From Ruminococcus sp. (lineage in GTDB: Bacteria > Bacillota > Clostridia > Oscillospirales > Ruminococcaceae), in assembly GCA_017519415.1 (NCBI GenBank), contig JAFWSI010000059.1, positions 1-64,000 of the forward strand: 64,000 bases of DNA, given 5' to 3'. The position numbers and the translations under genes were made by a program. Position 1 is the stretch's first letter, and each line of letters opens with the position of its first letter. Positions 35,866-44,014 of the stretch are shown here, piece by piece. The notes beneath the pieces were generated by a model, which was given only the letters and a program-made list of their open reading frames with translations, was not told where the DNA came from and searched no databases.

Positions 35866-36971
35866 CAGTCGCTCACATCGGTGTCGAGGGTTATACTTAC
35901 ATTATAGTCGGGATAGGCCTGCTGAGTTTCGGTAAGTATATGGTTGTAAAGCTCCTCGGCGTCGGGGGCGGCAAAGTCTATTATTATATCGAAATGTATG
36001 GTCATGTGCTCCTCATCAAGGTAGAAGCCGTGTATCTGCAATATATACTCATGGGACATGACGTGTCTGCGTATGTCAGAGTACATCTGCGAGGCTTTGT
36101 CGTTCATGGTGTTCACTGCGTATACGCTTATGCCCGCGAGTATGACCCTGTGCTCGGAAAGCACCTTTTCGTTTATGCGGTGCTCAAGCTTGTCGAGCTC
36201 TGCTACTGAAAGACTGTCCGGCACCTCGATGTGTACCGAGCCTATGAGCAGATCGGGTCCGTAGCTGTGGAGCAGCAGGTCGTAGGCTCCGTTGACCTCG
36301 GGGAAGGAGCAGACCGTCTGCTTTATCTCTTTTGAGAGCTCGCTGCTTATACGCTTTCCGATTATGCTTGAAAGGCTGTCGCCAAGCATTTCAAGTCCTG
36401 CCTTGATTATCACCAGGGATATGACTGCTCCCAGCCAGGCCTCCGTGCGTATGTCCCATATAAGGTATATTATCGCCGCAAGGAGAGTCGAGGCGGAGAT
36501 GACCGAGTCCAGCAGGGCGTCCCTGCCCGAGGCTATAAGTGATTCCGAGCTGACGCTCTTTCCCTTTTTGCTGACATACCTTCCGAGAATTATCTTCACC
36601 AGTACCGCAGTCGCCACGATAACGAGAGTGGCGGAGGAATAATTCGGGACGGGCGGGTGTATTATCTTCTTTACCGACTCCACAAGAGCGGTCACGCCTG
36701 CGTAGAGCACTATGACGGCGATTAGCGACGAACTGAGGTTCTCGACTCTGCCGTAGCCGTAGGGGTGCTTTTTGTCGGGCCGCTTCCGCGCCAGCTTCGT
36801 ACCTATTATAGTTATGACCGACGACATCACGTCGCTGAGATTGTTCACCGCGTCGAGCACGATGGCGATGGAGGAACTGAGAACTCCCACCACAGCCTTG
36901 AACGACGCAAGGAAAACATTTGCGATTATGCCTATTATACTTGTGCGGACGATTATCTTATCTCGCTCCAT
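35865..36971 (-). CDS. Cation diffusion facilitator (CDF) efflux transporter
   Basis: Divalent metal/proton antiporter, 368 residues. About six membrane helices occupy residues 10-215; metal-site motifs LDAVNNLSDVMSS (helix 2) and SGRDALLDSVISA (helix 5) carry Asp residues, while the sites lack the His typical of zinc exporters. The C-terminal cytoplasmic domain is extended: a CDF dimer domain is followed by an extra segment (DIRRHVMSHEYILQIHGFYLDEEHMTIHF) that resembles a second copy. The start at 36971 follows GGAGGGAG; the longer frame from 37013 overlaps the upstream gene. It is last in a four-gene minus-strand run. Metal specificity is open, perhaps Mn or Fe. Confidence 0.9.
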   Translation of the reverse strand: MERDKIIVRTSIIGIIANVFLASFKAVVGVLSSSIAIVLDAVNNLSDVMSSVITIIGTKLARKRPDKKHPYGYGRVENLSSSLIAVIVLYAGVTALVESVKKIIHPPVPNYSSATLVIVATAVLVKIILGRYVSKKGKSVSSESLIASGRDALLDSVISASTLLAAIIYLIWDIRTEAWLGAVISLVIIKAGLEMLGDSLSSIIGKRISSELSKEIKQTVCSFPEVNGAYDLLLHSYGPDLLIGSVHIEVPDSLSVAELDKLEHRINEKVLSEHRVILAGISVYAVNTMNDKASQMYSDIRRHVMSHEYILQIHGFYLDEEHMTIHFDIIIDFAAPDAEELYNHILTETQQAYPDYNVSITLDTDVSD

Positions 36972-36993
36972 TATTGCTCCCTCCGGAAACAGA

Positions 36994-37641
36994 TCAGAAT
37001 ATCTCCCATTCAAATTCGGCGGAATCCGTGAGCTTTATATCGTCGGGCTCTATGCTGACGGACTTTGCCGAAACTCCGAGACAGCGCATATCCATAGAAT
37101 AACGCGCTTCGGATATGAAGTTCATTTCAGAACGGTCGTAGCTTATCTTCATGAGCCTGCCCAGCTTTACTCCCGAGGCGTCGCAGAGGAGCTCGGCCTT
37201 CCTGCGGGCGTTTGCCGCCGATGAGCGGATAAGCTCTTCCCTTACGGTCTCTGCGTCCCTGACGGTGAAGCATACCGACAGCTGAGGAGCTGCGTCGGTG
37301 GTGGAAATGGCGCGCAGCACCTGTGCGAGCCTTTCTGTATCAAGATCGAATTCCAGCTTCATATTATGGGCGCAGCAGTAGCCCTTGAAAACGTTGCGGT
37401 AGTTCCCGTTCTCGTCGGGAACGGATTCATATTCCGTATGCACGTCGAAGGACGAGGTCCTGAGGGCGTCGCGGCTGAAGCCGACCTCCTCAAGCACTCT
37501 TCTGAGCTCGTCGAGTCCCGACTCCGCATGATCCATAGCCTCGCCGCAGTCCTTGCTGCGTGACTGCATATCCAGATCCAGTCTTATAAGATCGGGCTTT
37601 ACGGAAATGCTTCCCATGCCCTTTACGGTAACTGTTGCCAT
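36994..37641 (-). CDS. SIMPL domain (DUF541) protein
   Basis: Protein of 215 residues. The whole length matches the SIMPL/DUF541 family: start ATVTVKGMGSISVKPDLIRL, central YCCAHNMKLEFDLDTERLAQ, and SSAANARRKAELLCDASGVKLG, with a C-terminal beta-rich end. Family members are mostly exported; here no signal peptide is present, so it is probably cytoplasmic. The ATG at 37641 is preferred to one at 37647 because AAAGGAAG is properly spaced. It lies 22 bases before the CDF gene. The biochemical role of the family is poorly known. Confidence 0.85.
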   Translation of the reverse strand: MATVTVKGMGSISVKPDLIRLDLDMQSRSKDCGEAMDHAESGLDELRRVLEEVGFSRDALRTSSFDVHTEYESVPDENGNYRNVFKGYCCAHNMKLEFDLDTERLAQVLRAISTTDAAPQLSVCFTVRDAETVREELIRSSAANARRKAELLCDASGVKLGRLMKISYDRSEMNFISEARYSMDMRCLGVSAKSVSIEPDDIKLTDSAEFEWEIF

Positions 37642-37657
37642 ATACATTCTTCCTTTC

Positions 37658-38005
37658 TCAGTAATCTCCGCTTTTTACGTTTATTTCGTCCTCTGTGACG
37701 GTGACATTGCCCGAAAGGCCGCACCAGCCGCAGGTTATGCGCTCCTCATTGTTCCAGCAGCTCAGTCTGCCGCAGCTGCTGCACTGAACGAACTTTACCG
37801 ATTTGCAGTAGGGACAGCCGTTGTATTCGTCGGCAGGGAAGAGGTTGCCTTTTATCTCGTTCCTGTCAAAGCCCTCGTGAGATGCGCGTTTTTCGTCTAT
37901 GGGGAAGGCCCATGTCCTGAACCAGTCGCCCTTCCATTCCTCTATACGTACCCCGTATATGCGTCTTGCTTCGGGGCATTTCATAAGTATTACTTCAGCT
38001 TTCAT
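37658..38005 (-). CDS. Small double zinc-ribbon protein
   Basis: Protein of 115 residues, basic and soluble. The C-terminal half holds CPYC, CSSC, a single Cys and CGWC spaced as a treble-clef or double zinc ribbon. This resembles the metal-binding domain at the C-terminus of TerY (tellurium-resistance proteins), though I cannot confirm the family. The N-terminal half (KCPEARRIYGVRIEEWKGDW) is unassigned. The start at 38005 follows AAAGG. Its first bases overlap the end of the upstream regulator gene by 11 bases, so the genes are coupled. Confidence 0.75.
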   Translation of the reverse strand: MKAEVILMKCPEARRIYGVRIEEWKGDWFRTWAFPIDEKRASHEGFDRNEIKGNLFPADEYNGCPYCKSVKFVQCSSCGRLSCWNNEERITCGWCGLSGNVTVTEDEINVKSGDY

Positions 38006-40229
38006 TTTCCTTTGCCTTTCTTTGTATGCCGCGGTATTCGGAGGGCGAGCAGTTTTCACTCATCCTGAACTGGCGGACAAAATAGTTGTATGATGAATAG
38101 CCGCATTCGCGGGAGATCTCCGTGACGGTCATATCCGTTTCCGAAAGCAGCTTCTTTGCGTTGTCTATGCGGAACTGTATCATTTCCTCGATAATGCTTT
38201 TGTGAAAATATGCCTTGTATATCTTCTGGAGGTAGCTCTTGCTGAGGTAGAGACTGTCCGCTATCTCGCTGATATTCCAGGGCAGCTCGGGGTTTTTCAT
38301 TATCCTGTTCCTGAGCATGCACAGCTTCTCGAACTGGGGATTGGAGGTGGGCTCGGAAATGGTGTAGGTGTACACCTTGTTGACGGTTGCCTTGTACATG
38401 GCGTCGGACAGGTCGGTATAGGGCGTTATATCAAGGCGGTACATACCCACCGTGAAGTCTATGTTGCAGTTCTCCTCGCTGCCGAACTGAGATTCCTTTA
38501 TCTTTGTGCAGAACTGTTCGTACACAGTCTTTGTCCTGCCGCTTTCCGGACTTATGACGCAGAGTGTCTGGGGCGACCATGCACCGCATATCTCCTTGCC
38601 GTGTATGCAGGATCGCAGCTTCTTTGAAAAGGCTGCCATTATACTGTTGGATTTTTCCTCGCCGCTCTGATAGTAAGCCTTTTTGAGCCCGTGGAGCTCG
38701 AACACCATGCATTCTATGAAGCGGTTTCCCGCATTTGAGGAAAGCCTTGTGGCGAACTCCTGCTCTATGCCGCTCCTGTTGAGCAGTCCCGTGATATGAT
38801 CGTACAGCAGAGCCTTGCTGGTATTGAGTATGGTGCGGTTCATTATAGCCTTTATGCGCACCTGTTCGAGAGCGACATTGACATAGTTTATCCATTTCAG
38901 ATACAGGGAGCTGAAGGAAAGAGCTTCCTTTCCGAAGGACACCGCAGAGTATCCGAAGAAATTGTTATTGTAATGCAGAGGGGATATGAAGAATGCCGTA
39001 GGGTAACTGCGCTCCATATCATAGTCGGGGAGCAGCCTCGAGGAGCTGAAATATTCCTGTTCCTCGACCTCTCTCCTGACAGCGGATTTCGCCAGCACTA
39101 CCTTCATCTCGTCGCCTATGCGGAAGCTTAGCTCCTCGGCGTTCCTGTCCACTGTGGCGCCGATATAGCTCCTTGTAAGACATATTCGGAAGCGCCGCAT
39201 TTTATGCAGGAAGTAGGTGTAGTTGTCGAGTCTGTCAGCAAAGGTCTGTATATTGTCGGCATTGGTTATATCAAAGAGCATATCGCCGTACAGCAGATCC
39301 GACTCGAAGCGGCTGTTTATATTGAGCTGGCGCAGAATGCTCCGGCGCAGTCCCGGATTTTCGGTGCAGCCGCAGCTCTGGCCTATCCTGAGCTCGCCGT
39401 TCTCATTGGGTACCCTGCTGCATATCTTTCCTGTGATAATACGGTAGAGCCTGCGGACAGACTCGGCACCCAGCTGGAAATTCGGACGGCAGTAGCTGGT
39501 TATGGAGGGAGAGGCCTGATAGCCGTCTATGGAGGCGTCGTAGCCCGTGACCGCTATATCCTCGGGCACCCTTATGCCCGCGTCCGTAAGCAGCTTTGAA
39601 AGGGTTATGGCCATAACGTCGTTTCCGCAGACAACTGCTTCGGGACGTTCGAGCTCTCCGCTGATTATCTTCTTTGCAAATGCTCGGGGAGAGTATATCC
39701 AGTAGTCGCCGTACTCAACCCAGTCCTTTTCAACGGTAATTCCGTGCTTTTTCATAGAGGTCCTGTAGCCTGCAAGACGCTCCTCGGCTCCGAAATTCTT
39801 CTTCGGACCCGTAAGGCAGTATATCTTCCTGTAGCCGTGAACGTTTATGAGATGATCCGTGATGATCTCAAAGGCCTCCCGGTCGTCGGCTGAAGTGGTC
39901 TCGAAGCTTTTATGGTCGTTGAAGTCCAGCAGCATTACGGGCTTTTCCGTTCTTTTGCACAGCTCGTCTATATAGTTGAGCACATCTTCATTATAAAAGG
40001 TGTTCCTGTCGTATATGATACCGTCAAGATTTTCGGCGAACAGTAGGTCGAATATATTCTTTTCCGCGTCCTTGTGAACGGAGCTCACGGAAAAATTATG
40101 CAGGGGGGAGATGACCGCGATGTCGCAGTTGCTCTTGAAGGCCTGCGAGATTATGCCGCGGAGTATCTCGCCCTGAAAGTCTATATGGCAGTCGGTTATG
40201 ACTACTCCGATAAGTATCCTGCGGTTCAT
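37995..40229 (-). CDS. Fusion regulator: periplasmic-binding sensor, degenerate GGDEF, AraC DNA-binding
   Basis: Transcription factor of 744 residues with an unusual plan. Residues 1-275 form a LacI-type sugar-sensor fold (IGVVITDCHIDFQGEIL, EAVVCGNDVMAITLSKLLTD, PEDIAVTGYD) without the LacI helix-turn-helix. The middle (about 290-480) is a coiled-coil/GAF-like region. Residues ~490-620 resemble a GGDEF domain (DHITGLLNRSGIEQEFATRL), but the signature is replaced by GAWSPQ, so it should not make cyclic di-GMP. The last 100 residues are AraC-type helix-turn-helices (ISEIADSLYLSKSYLQKIY, VTEISRECGYSSYNYFVRQF). It heads the metal-efflux operon. A sugar ligand is inferred. Confidence 0.88.
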   Translation of the reverse strand: MNRRILIGVVITDCHIDFQGEILRGIISQAFKSNCDIAVISPLHNFSVSSVHKDAEKNIFDLLFAENLDGIIYDRNTFYNEDVLNYIDELCKRTEKPVMLLDFNDHKSFETTSADDREAFEIITDHLINVHGYRKIYCLTGPKKNFGAEERLAGYRTSMKKHGITVEKDWVEYGDYWIYSPRAFAKKIISGELERPEAVVCGNDVMAITLSKLLTDAGIRVPEDIAVTGYDASIDGYQASPSITSYCRPNFQLGAESVRRLYRIITGKICSRVPNENGELRIGQSCGCTENPGLRRSILRQLNINSRFESDLLYGDMLFDITNADNIQTFADRLDNYTYFLHKMRRFRICLTRSYIGATVDRNAEELSFRIGDEMKVVLAKSAVRREVEEQEYFSSSRLLPDYDMERSYPTAFFISPLHYNNNFFGYSAVSFGKEALSFSSLYLKWINYVNVALEQVRIKAIMNRTILNTSKALLYDHITGLLNRSGIEQEFATRLSSNAGNRFIECMVFELHGLKKAYYQSGEEKSNSIMAAFSKKLRSCIHGKEICGAWSPQTLCVISPESGRTKTVYEQFCTKIKESQFGSEENCNIDFTVGMYRLDITPYTDLSDAMYKATVNKVYTYTISEPTSNPQFEKLCMLRNRIMKNPELPWNISEIADSLYLSKSYLQKIYKAYFHKSIIEEMIQFRIDNAKKLLSETDMTVTEISRECGYSSYNYFVRQFRMSENCSPSEYRGIQRKAKENES

Positions 40230-40270
40230 TATACCCCTCCTTTTCTTTTGAAATATGTTCTTTATGTATT

Positions 40271-40299
40271 ATTGTATCATATAACCCCGGGGATTGCAA
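40271..40299 (-). promoter_or_regulatory. Promoter of the fusion regulator operon
   Basis: Minus strand TTGCAA (40294-40299), 17-base spacer containing CCCCGGGG, TACAAT (40271-40276). Confidence 0.65.
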
Positions 40300-40362
40300 G
40301 ATGATTTTATATATTTCTTGTGATAATTTCAAAAAATCTCCTCAAAAAGATATGATTTTTCA

Positions 40363-40390
40363 TTGTAAACGCTGAAATATGATGTATAAT
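40363..40390 (+). promoter_or_regulatory. Promoter of a short terminated transcript
   Basis: TTGTAA (40363-40368), 16-base spacer, TATAAT (40385-40390). Confidence 0.55.
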
Positions 40391-40395
40391 ATTAA

Positions 40396-40612
40396 ATGAA
40401 GGCAGAAGGAGCACCGACGTTCAAGGAGTTAGCGGCTCTGCTCTGTGCCTTTCAGGGGATAAAAGCGGCCGCAGCGGGGATCGTAGGCGGATCTTCGTCA
40501 TATGCCGCATATTATCTTAACAGGACCATTCTTTATAAAAATATATATCCCTCTGAAAATTTGATCCATTCCTCAGAAAAGGTCTCCCGCGGGGAGACTT
40601 TTTCATTTTTTA
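40396..40612 (+). ncRNA. Possible small RNA or attenuator leader upstream of the ABC-F gene
   Basis: A promoter at 40363-40390 and a terminator (GTCTCCC / GGGAGAC, 40582-40598, then T-rich) enclose about 205 bases. The GC-rich 5' half can fold; a TCTGA/TCAGA stem precedes the terminator. An 89-codon frame starts at the expected transcript start with no ribosome site and runs through the terminator, so it is not taken as a gene. A second promoter for the ABC-F gene lies beyond the terminator. No known RNA family is recognised. Confidence 0.4.
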
Positions 40613-40702
40613 TTGATAAAATCACGGAAAAACAGCTGTTTTTTGAGTTAGAATGTATAAAATAGCACAGATTTGCGTCTCCATTTATATTTACCGTGCC
40701 CA

Positions 40703-40731
40703 TTGACATTTCATTATGAAAATGGTATGAT
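40703..40731 (+). promoter_or_regulatory. Promoter of the ABC-F gene
   Basis: TTGACA (40703-40708), 17 bases, TATGAT (40726-40731). Confidence 0.75.
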
Positions 40732-40808
40732 AAAGTTATATAACTGCAGCCTGCACAATCTCATGCCCTGATTTTTGTGCATACTGGCAGAAAAAAAGGA
40801 ACTACATT

Positions 40809-42734
40809 ATGCTAGCAAGCCTAACCAATGTAAATAAATTCTATAACGGCAATCAGGTGCTTAGCAGCGTTTCGCTCACTATCGACGAAAACGACAGGAT
40901 AGGTCTTGTCGGGAGAAACGGCTGCGGAAAATCCACACTGCTGAAGATACTTACAGGTTATGTCGAGCCCGACCGCTTCACTGAGCGGGACGGAGTCATA
41001 TCAATGGCATCAAAGACGACCGTGGGCTATCTGGAGCAGATGGGCGGCCTCGATTCAGAGAACACTGTGATCGGGGAAATGAGAAAGGTCTTCGAGAACG
41101 TTCACCGCGCTATCTCGCGTCTCAGGGAGATAGAGGAGGAGTTCGCCTCAGGGGACGAGTCTTCAGCCGATGAGTACCAGCAGCTCTCATCGTGGATAGA
41201 AGCAAACGACGGCTACAACACCGACGTCAGGATAAGAATGGTGCTTAACGGCATGGGCTTTTCGGGCGAAGAGCTTGAGCGTACCGTTTCGGGCTTCAGC
41301 GGCGGGGAAAAGACCCGCTTAAGTATTGCTAAGCTTCTTCTTGAGGAGCCTAACCTGCTCATTCTTGACGAGCCTACGAATCACCTTGACTTCAAGACTA
41401 TTATGTGGCTTGAGGATTATCTGCGCTCATACAAGGGCGCGATCCTCATAGTTTCACACGACAGGTACTTTCTTGACAGGCTTTGTACCTCGGTCTGCGA
41501 GATAGAAAGAGGAGTTCTTACCCGTTACAAGGGAAATTATTCCGCTTTTGTCAGACAGAAGGAGGAAAACGACGCCCGGCGCGAGAAGGAATACGAGCTC
41601 CAGCAGAAACAGATAGCTCAGCTGGAGGATTACGTCGCAAGAAATCTGGTGCGTGCATCTACTACAAAGATGGCGCAGAGCCGCAGAAAACAGCTTGAGA
41701 AAATAGAGCGTGCGGAACGCCCCGTCCATGACACTAAAAATGCGAAGATACGCTTCACATACGCTGTTGAGCCGCCCATAGACGTGCTCAAGGTCAAAGG
41801 CGTGGATATATCCGTGGGTGAGGGTGCTGCACGAAAAACACTTGTTGACTCCATCGATCTTGAGGTCCGCAGAGGCGAAAAGATCGGTGTTATCGGCGAC
41901 AACGGCATCGGTAAATCGACGCTGCTGCGCATTATACAGGAACAGCTCCCACACAAGGGAGTGGTTCGCTGGAACAGTAATGTAAAGATCTCCTACTTCG
42001 AGCAGGAGAGCGCTAATCTTCATAAGGAGCTCACGGTAATGGAGGAGCTCCACAGCCGCTATCCGCTGATGTCGGACCTTGAGGTCCGCAGCCTTCTGGC
42101 ACAGGTCCGCCTTGTGGGCGAGAACGTGTTCAAGGAAACGGGCGTGATAAGCGGAGGCGAGAGAGCAAAGCTCTGCTTTGCCATAATGATGCAGGAGCAC
42201 GGAAATGTGCTCATTCTCGACGAGCCTACCAATCACCTCGACCTCGGTTCAAAAGAGGCTATCGAGGAGGCGCTGGCCGAATATACGGGTACGATCATTT
42301 TCGTCAGCCATGACCGTTACCTTTTAAGCAAAATAGCTGACAGACTTATAGAGCTCACGGACGGGAGCTGCAGGTTCCATAACTACGGCTTTGAAAAGTA
42401 CCTCGATGTGCTCCGCGAGGAACAGGCAGCCGAAAGAAAAGCTCTTGAAGCCGAAAAGCAGCAGAAGGCTGCCGAGGCGGCAAGAGAGAAGTCCGCAAGG
42501 AGTTACCGCAGCAAGCAGCAGAGAAGTGCTGACGCTGCGAGAAAAAATGAAATGAAACGCCTTGAAAAGGAGATCGACGACCTTCAGGCGCAGATAGACT
42601 CACTGACCGGGGAGATCGGCAGGGAGGAGGTCTACAGCGATTATGAGCTGATGAACCGCAAATGCGCCGAGATCGAAGAGCTCAAGCAGAGGATCGATGA
42701 GAATTTCGAGCTTCTGATCGAGCTTGACCAGTAA
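40809..42734 (+). CDS. ABC-F family ATPase acting on the ribosome
   Basis: Soluble protein of 641 residues with two ATPase cassettes and no membrane helices. Cassette 1: GRNGCGKST, VSGFSGGEK, LLILDEPTNHLD. Cassette 2: GDNGIGKST, VISGGERAK, VLILDEPTNHLD. The linker between them (about 240-315; KEYELQQKQIAQLEDYVARN) is the arm that reaches the P-site tRNA. A charged C-terminal coiled coil (530-641) recalls Uup/YdiF. ABC-F proteins rescue stalled ribosomes or protect against ribosome-targeting antibiotics; which applies here cannot be told. AAGGA lies before the ATG. The next gene follows after 17 bases. Confidence 0.92.
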   Translation: MLASLTNVNKFYNGNQVLSSVSLTIDENDRIGLVGRNGCGKSTLLKILTGYVEPDRFTERDGVISMASKTTVGYLEQMGGLDSENTVIGEMRKVFENVHRAISRLREIEEEFASGDESSADEYQQLSSWIEANDGYNTDVRIRMVLNGMGFSGEELERTVSGFSGGEKTRLSIAKLLLEEPNLLILDEPTNHLDFKTIMWLEDYLRSYKGAILIVSHDRYFLDRLCTSVCEIERGVLTRYKGNYSAFVRQKEENDARREKEYELQQKQIAQLEDYVARNLVRASTTKMAQSRRKQLEKIERAERPVHDTKNAKIRFTYAVEPPIDVLKVKGVDISVGEGAARKTLVDSIDLEVRRGEKIGVIGDNGIGKSTLLRIIQEQLPHKGVVRWNSNVKISYFEQESANLHKELTVMEELHSRYPLMSDLEVRSLLAQVRLVGENVFKETGVISGGERAKLCFAIMMQEHGNVLILDEPTNHLDLGSKEAIEEALAEYTGTIIFVSHDRYLLSKIADRLIELTDGSCRFHNYGFEKYLDVLREEQAAERKALEAEKQQKAAEAAREKSARSYRSKQQRSADAARKNEMKRLEKEIDDLQAQIDSLTGEIGREEVYSDYELMNRKCAEIEELKQRIDENFELLIELDQ

Positions 42735-42751
42735 AAAGGAGTATAAATATT

Positions 42752-43684
42752 ATGAAAAAGAAAACGCTTATGAGCCTTGCTGCAGCTGCGGCCATCGCCG
42801 TATCATCAGCGGGTATCACCGCTAACGGCGAGGCGTCTCCGTTTCTTATCGGAGATGTGAACGGCGACGGAACAGTTGACGCGGTAGACGCTTCTTCTGT
42901 GCTTGCTGCATACGCGTCAAAATCATCGGGCAAGGAAAGCCCGCTGTATTCGTATCAGGAGAGCGCCGCAGACCTTAACGGCGACGGCGTTGTCGATGCT
43001 ATCGACGCTTCACTGATACTTTCTTATTACGCGTTCGCTTCCGTTAGCGATGAGGGAGCTATTTTTGCTGACTTCCTCGAACAGAACGGACTTCAACAGA
43101 GAGAGACACCCGAGGAGGAAAAGCCGAATGAGACTCCCGCAGAGGTACCCGCTCCCGCAGTGCAGGAACAGACACCTATTTTAGGAGGATTCGAGTTTAC
43201 CGCTCCTCATATCGACAGCGAGTACGGCGAGTGGTTCTGGGTAGGAGATTCCAGAACTGTCGGACTTGCAATGAACATAAATATCGACTATATTGCAAAG
43301 GTCGGCGCTACCATAAGACTGTTCAGAGAGAACGCGGACGCTATCTACGCTCTCCGCGAAAAGACGGTCATTATCAATCTCGGAGTAAACGACCTTGACA
43401 GCAATGCTTATATAAACCTTTACAACAGTATGCCCGATGAGTTCCTTGACAACAACAAGGTCATCGTTATGGCTGTCAATCCGTGCAACGGCAGCTATCA
43501 GTACCTCAACAGCAGGATAGAAGCCTTCAACGCCGCTGTCAGCAGCGCACTGGATCCGAGGATCACTTTCCTCGACACCTATTCCTACCTGAACTGGGGC
43601 GGCTTCTCCACAAGGGACGGCCTTCATTACAGCAATGATACATACATAAATCTGTATAATTTCGTAATGGACAGCGTGAACTGA
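42752..43684 (+). CDS. Secreted SGNH hydrolase with an N-terminal dockerin
   Basis: Cellulosomal esterase-like protein, 310 residues. Signal peptide about 1-28. A type I dockerin occupies residues 33-95 (GDVNGDGTVDAVDASSVL and ADLNGDGVVDAIDASLIL), unusually at the N-terminus. After a Pro/Glu linker the SGNH fold starts: block I GDS with Ser167, block III GVND (Asn213), and block V with Asp289 and His292 in DGLHYS. Substrates may be acetylated plant or wall polymers. It has AAAGGAG upstream and lies 17 bases after the ABC-F gene, likely in one transcript although unrelated in function. Confidence 0.88.
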   Translation: MKKKTLMSLAAAAAIAVSSAGITANGEASPFLIGDVNGDGTVDAVDASSVLAAYASKSSGKESPLYSYQESAADLNGDGVVDAIDASLILSYYAFASVSDEGAIFADFLEQNGLQQRETPEEEKPNETPAEVPAPAVQEQTPILGGFEFTAPHIDSEYGEWFWVGDSRTVGLAMNINIDYIAKVGATIRLFRENADAIYALREKTVIINLGVNDLDSNAYINLYNSMPDEFLDNNKVIVMAVNPCNGSYQYLNSRIEAFNAAVSSALDPRITFLDTYSYLNWGGFSTRDGLHYSNDTYINLYNFVMDSVN

Positions 43685-43722
43685 GTCCAATAAGTAAAAA
43701 AGTGAATTATTTATGATTGCTA

Positions 43723-43758
43723 TTGCATTAAGCAAGAAAATATGATATAATATCATAT
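43723..43758 (+). promoter_or_regulatory. Promoter of scfA with palindromic operator over the -10
   Basis: TTGCAT (43723-43728), 17 bases, TATAAT (43746-43751). The perfect 19-bp palindrome ATATGATATAATATCATAT (43740-43758) covers the -10 and reaches the start point, where a bound repressor would block polymerase. Confidence 0.7.
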
Positions 43759-43803
43759 AGTATTTTGCGGCTCAGTCCGTAACATTCCTATGGAGGTCAA
43801 AAA

Positions 43804-43941
43804 ATGAAACACATCAAGACTATCAATAAGGCTAATCTGAAAGAGACTGCTCAGAAGGGCGGCTGCGGCAAGTGCCAGGCTTCATGCCAGTCTGCCTGCA
43901 AGACCTCTTGCACAGTTGCTAACCAGAAGTGCGAGAGATAA
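43804..43941 (+). CDS. scfA: SCIFF peptide precursor (six cysteines in forty-five residues)
   Basis: Ribosomally made peptide of exactly 45 residues, MKHIKTINKANLKETAQKGG followed by a Cys-rich core with Cys at 21, 24, 28, 32, 36 and 43. This matches the SCIFF family, nearly universal in clostridia, which the neighbouring radical SAM enzyme converts to a thioether-bridged (sactipeptide-like) product. TGGAGGT lies 6 bases before the ATG. A terminator separates it from scfB. No exporter or protease gene is near; the peptide's function is not established. Confidence 0.95.
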   Translation: MKHIKTINKANLKETAQKGGCGKCQASCQSACKTSCTVANQKCER

Positions 43942-43962
43942 GCTAACAAGCTGAGATCAGCA

Positions 43963-43993
43963 GAGGCAGTATGAAAATGCTGCCTCATATTTT
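43963..43993 (+). terminator. Internal terminator between scfA and scfB
   Basis: GAGGCAGTAT / ATGCTGCCTC 10-bp stem with GAAA loop, then ATATTTTTTT. Partial read-through would make more precursor than maturase mRNA. Confidence 0.88.
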
Positions 43994-44014
43994 TTTGAGA
44001 TAGAGGGAAATACA

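Noticed and set aside
40396..40665. 89-codon frame upstream of the ABC-F gene
   Set aside because: Starts at the predicted transcript start without a ribosome site and runs through a strong terminator; treated as possible RNA instead.
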